Part shown: positions 61,325 to 64,000 of the stretch, one piece after another
Layout of the letters: every line of letters starts with the position of its first letter
How positions within the stretch are numbered: position 1 is the first letter of the stretch
From: JANQMY01 sp965227095
GTDB lineage: Bacteria > Pseudomonadota > Alphaproteobacteria > JANQMY01
Assembly (NCBI GenBank): GCA_965227095.1
Contig: CBDDFL010000002.1
Span: 124,001 to 188,000 of the forward strand
Direction of reading: 5' to 3'
Length of the DNA stretch: 64,000 bases
Notes under the pieces: model-generated
Seen by the model: the letters and a program-made list of their open reading frames with translations, nothing else
The model's database searches: none
What the model was told of the DNA's origin: nothing
Translations under genes and position numbers: made by a program

Positions 61325-63598
61325 GTGCGAAAAATCCAAAATCTATTACTGTCAACGGCGGTTGGTTTTGTCGTTGGCACTGCTGGCTTAAGCGTCGGAA
61401 GCCCAGGGGCTTACGCGCAGCTAGATGAGATCGTCATCACGGCTCGGAAGCGGGAAGAAAGCCTTAAAGATGTCCCGGTAGCGGTTACTGCCTTTACAAG
61501 AACACAACTAGAAGCGAACGGTGTGAACAGCCTAGAAGATATTGGTCAGCTCACACCGCAACTTCTGATCGGGAATAGCGCTCTTCAATCCAATGGGTCG
61601 ATTGCCCTGCGCGGTGTTTCAACCGGTGCAGATAACGCATCGAGCGATCAGGCCGTGTCCATCAATGTTGATGGTGTCCAGGTCAGCAAGTCCAACATTC
61701 TTAGGTTGGCGCAGCAAGATCTGGCGCAGGTTGAAATTCTAAAAGGGCCCCAAGCTCTCTTCTTTGGTAAGAACAGCCCCGGCGGCATAATTGTCCTGAA
61801 AACAGAAGATCCGACTGATGAGTTCTTTGTTCAGGGACGCATTGGTTACGAATTCGACGCAGAGGAAATCTTCGGACGAGCAATCGTTTCGGGACCTATC
61901 ACGGATACGCTTGGCGGACGATTTGTTTTCTTTGGGTCCGGTATGGATGGTTTCTTCACCAACAACACGCCTGGTGTAAGCGACACAACGGTGCCGGATC
62001 AGCGTGAAATCGGCGGACGGGTCACGCTCGATTTCGAGCCGTCGGATCGCTTCGACGCCAATCTGAAAATCGCGTTGTCTGACATGGAAGCCACCGGTCC
62101 CGCAGCCTCGGCCTTTCAAAGGGTAAACTGTCAGGCGATCACAGGGCTGACTTTTTCTGTCGTTGACGGTCAGGAGTGTATTGCGGATGACCGCGTCAAC
62201 TCAGGGGATCCTGGTGCAGCGGCAGCAGGCCTAGATCCAAATTTCCGGGATGGCATTCCCTATTTCGAATTGGACTCACAATTCGTTGCCTTCAACTGGA
62301 ACTATAATCTTACTGACGCACTTACCCTGACAGGGATCACGGGGTTTTACCAGTTTCACCAAGAGTTATTCGACAACTTCGCCGTATCGATTGCTCCGAT
62401 CCTGTTTGCGGGTTCAGCGATCGATAGTCGTCAGGTCTCGCAAGAGATTCGATTGACCTCTGATTTCGACGGCCGAATTAACTTCATGATTGGCGGTAAC
62501 TATGAAGATACACGCTACAAGGAACGTGTGCCGGTCAATTTCTTCCTCGGCACCGGTGTTCCTACGTATCGGGTTGATGGCGAAGCATTTTCAATCTTCG
62601 GCCAGGTCCAGATCGACATTACGGAGCAGTTGGAGCTCTCGGCCGGCGCGCGTTACACCCACGAGACAAAGGATGCGTCCGGGGACGTTTCTGGCGTCCT
62701 GCCGATTCCTTTTGCCCCCAATAGCATCGACTTCGACAATACATCGCCGGAAGTGACGTTAAGTTGGAAGCCCACAGAAGATTTGCTTCTTTACGGTGGA
62801 TATCGAGAGGGTTTCAAGTCGGGTGGTTTCAATACCACTGGAACGATCTTTGCTGAGGTGTTGGGCGGTTTGACAGATGTTTCTTTTGCAGAAGAAACCG
62901 TTTCGGGCGGCGAAATTGGCGCGAAGGCGACATTCTTGGAAGGCACGTTGGATGTGAACCTTGCAGCTTACCGCTTCACGTATGAAGATCTACAACTGAC
63001 GACATTTGTGCCGGGTGCAGCGCTTTCACAGATTGTTGCCAATGCCGGTAAGGCGCGTGTTCAAGGGGTCGAGCTTGATCTGATCTATCAGGCCCCCTTT
63101 GTAGACGGGCTTACCCTGAATGGTGCGGTGGCGTACAACAGGGCTCGGTATCGCGAGTTTACGACACCCTGTTTCCCCACCCAGACCTTGGCTCAAGGGT
63201 GTGTTGCGGGCTTTCAGAACCTCGCGGGTGAGCCCCTCGTGAACGCGCCGAATTGGTCCGCGAATATTGGCTTTAACTATGAAGGTAGCCTGCACGACGA
63301 TTGGTCGATCGGACTGTCGACAAACGCGAACTTCACCGACAGTTATCAGACAATTCTGTCGGCAAACCCTGCCGGTCTTCAAGAATCGTTCTGGCTGGTA
63401 AACTCCAGCGTACGCTTCTTCAATCCTGAAAAGGGGGTGGAGCTCTCCTTTATTGGGCGGAATCTGTCTGAAGAGTATATTGTTCAAAGCACCATTCAAG
63501 ATGCTTTGGGTTCTCCTGAAGTGTTCGGTGGGGTTAGCCGTGGCCGAGAGTTGATCTTGCAACTCACTTTCTCGCCGACGGACTTCTTCCGTAACTAA
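61325..63598 (+). CDS. TonB-dependent outer-membrane receptor
   Basis: 757 residues. A signal peptide (about 1-32, ending GAYAQ), plug domain starting DEIVITARKREESLKDVPVAV, ALRGVSTGADN, and ILKGPQALFFGKNSPGGII, then a 22-strand barrel ending LILQLTFSP near the C-terminus. GTG 61325 with GGGGAGG six bases upstream is chosen over the frame opening at 61238. Receptors of this subclass next to oxygenase clusters import hydrophobic carbon sources rather than siderophores; I infer it takes up the pathway substrate. ExbB/ExbD/TonB are elsewhere. Confidence 0.92.
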   Translation: MRKIQNLLLSTAVGFVVGTAGLSVGSPGAYAQLDEIVITARKREESLKDVPVAVTAFTRTQLEANGVNSLEDIGQLTPQLLIGNSALQSNGSIALRGVSTGADNASSDQAVSINVDGVQVSKSNILRLAQQDLAQVEILKGPQALFFGKNSPGGIIVLKTEDPTDEFFVQGRIGYEFDAEEIFGRAIVSGPITDTLGGRFVFFGSGMDGFFTNNTPGVSDTTVPDQREIGGRVTLDFEPSDRFDANLKIALSDMEATGPAASAFQRVNCQAITGLTFSVVDGQECIADDRVNSGDPGAAAAGLDPNFRDGIPYFELDSQFVAFNWNYNLTDALTLTGITGFYQFHQELFDNFAVSIAPILFAGSAIDSRQVSQEIRLTSDFDGRINFMIGGNYEDTRYKERVPVNFFLGTGVPTYRVDGEAFSIFGQVQIDITEQLELSAGARYTHETKDASGDVSGVLPIPFAPNSIDFDNTSPEVTLSWKPTEDLLLYGGYREGFKSGGFNTTGTIFAEVLGGLTDVSFAEETVSGGEIGAKATFLEGTLDVNLAAYRFTYEDLQLTTFVPGAALSQIVANAGKARVQGVELDLIYQAPFVDGLTLNGAVAYNRARYREFTTPCFPTQTLAQGCVAGFQNLAGEPLVNAPNWSANIGFNYEGSLHDDWSIGLSTNANFTDSYQTILSANPAGLQESFWLVNSSVRFFNPEKGVELSFIGRNLSEEYIVQSTIQDALGSPEVFGGVSRGRELILQLTFSPTDFFRN

Positions 63599-63622
63599 AC
63601 AGTCGACAAAAGCATGTAGTAG

Positions 63623-63654
63623 TGGCGGGTCGGAAACGGCTCGCCATTATTTTT
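63623..63654 (+). terminator. Intrinsic terminator after the TonB receptor gene
   Basis: TGGCGGGTC (63623-63631) pairs with GGCTCGCCA (63638-63646) with two G-U pairs, loop GGAAAC, followed by TTATTTTT. 25 bases after the stop codon. Confidence 0.8.
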
Positions 63655-63828
63655 GGGTGAAATCTGTGTACGGTTCAATGGGTAAATCCAAAGGTGACTG
63701 GCGAACCGATCGACTCAGCGGACCGTAGAATTTGGACAGCGCGTGCATCCGTCATCCTTCCGCGGTAGCGTGAATGCAGCGTCCTACAAGTGTAAGTTCT
63801 GCTAAGCCATTGATTTTGTTTGCATAAA

Positions 63829-63905
<77 letters not shown>

Positions 63906-63939
63906 CACTGTCGCCACAAAGCGGCGCGAAGAGGTGCGG

Positions 63940-63968
63940 AACCTAACGAAAAATGGCCTGTGTGGCAA
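63940..63968 (-). promoter_or_regulatory. Sigma-70-type promoter of tRNA-Arg
   Basis: Minus strand TTGCCA (63963-63968), 17-base spacer, TAGGTT (63940-63945); start point near 63933, about 28 bases before the mature 5' end. Confidence 0.5.
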
Positions 63969-64000
63969 ATGATCCGTGAGGCCGCTTGCGGGACCCGGCT

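Overview
The window reads as a chromosome segment of an alphaproteobacterium. The evidence is the gene order kdsD-lptC-lptA-lptB-rpoN-hpf-ptsN, a DUF1150 gene next to hsp20, an NDUFA9-like reductase, a pqqABCDE cluster and a PabB-PabC fusion. I cannot name the genus. Two tRNA genes (Leu-CAG and Arg-CCG) are present. No CRISPR array, prophage or rRNA was seen.

Layout. 0-2.5 kb: cell-wall genes (partial mtgA, uppP) and an NDUFA9-like reductase. 2.6-9.8 kb: tRNA-Leu, RNase D, then the lipopolysaccharide transport/sigma-54 block. 9.8-12.7 kb: DUF1150, hsp20 under a heat-shock promoter with a ROSE-like RNA thermometer, and pabBC. 12.7-17.2 kb: phoX, glyA preceded by a ZTP riboswitch, and a secreted helical protein. 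17.5-25.3 kb: MoxR/VWA pair and a CHASE2 cyclase facing a TPR-beta-barrel/FecR operon. 25.4-31.6 kb: photolyase, pqqA-E and an ABC exporter. 31.9-35.4 kb: a stress-type operon with a second-type FtsH. 35.6-39.5 kb: polysaccharide flippase and two glycosyltransferases. 39.7-41.7 kb: two orphan secreted proteins, then a scar made of an IS481-type transposase remnant and a decayed exonuclease-BRCT gene.

The most interesting part is 41.9-63.6 kb, a catabolic island: P450, two Rieske oxygenases, a molybdopterin enzyme, a 6-oxocamphor-hydrolase-like crotonase, another crotonase, a MaoC-type hydratase, three SDRs, an aldehyde dehydrogenase, a CoA transferase, an acyl-CoA ligase, a phosphotransferase, a TonB-dependent receptor and two paralogous TetR regulators. 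In front of nearly every transcription unit sits a copy of one palindrome, consensus TCAACTAAATAGTTGA; I found nine copies, all in this stretch. I infer one coordinated TetR regulon for uptake, oxygenation, ring cleavage and CoA-dependent beta-oxidation of a hydrophobic, probably alicyclic (terpenoid- or steroid-like) substrate. The substrate is not proven by sequence. The electron-transfer partners of the oxygenases are not in the window. The island ends beside tRNA-Arg, but no integrase or attachment repeat was found.
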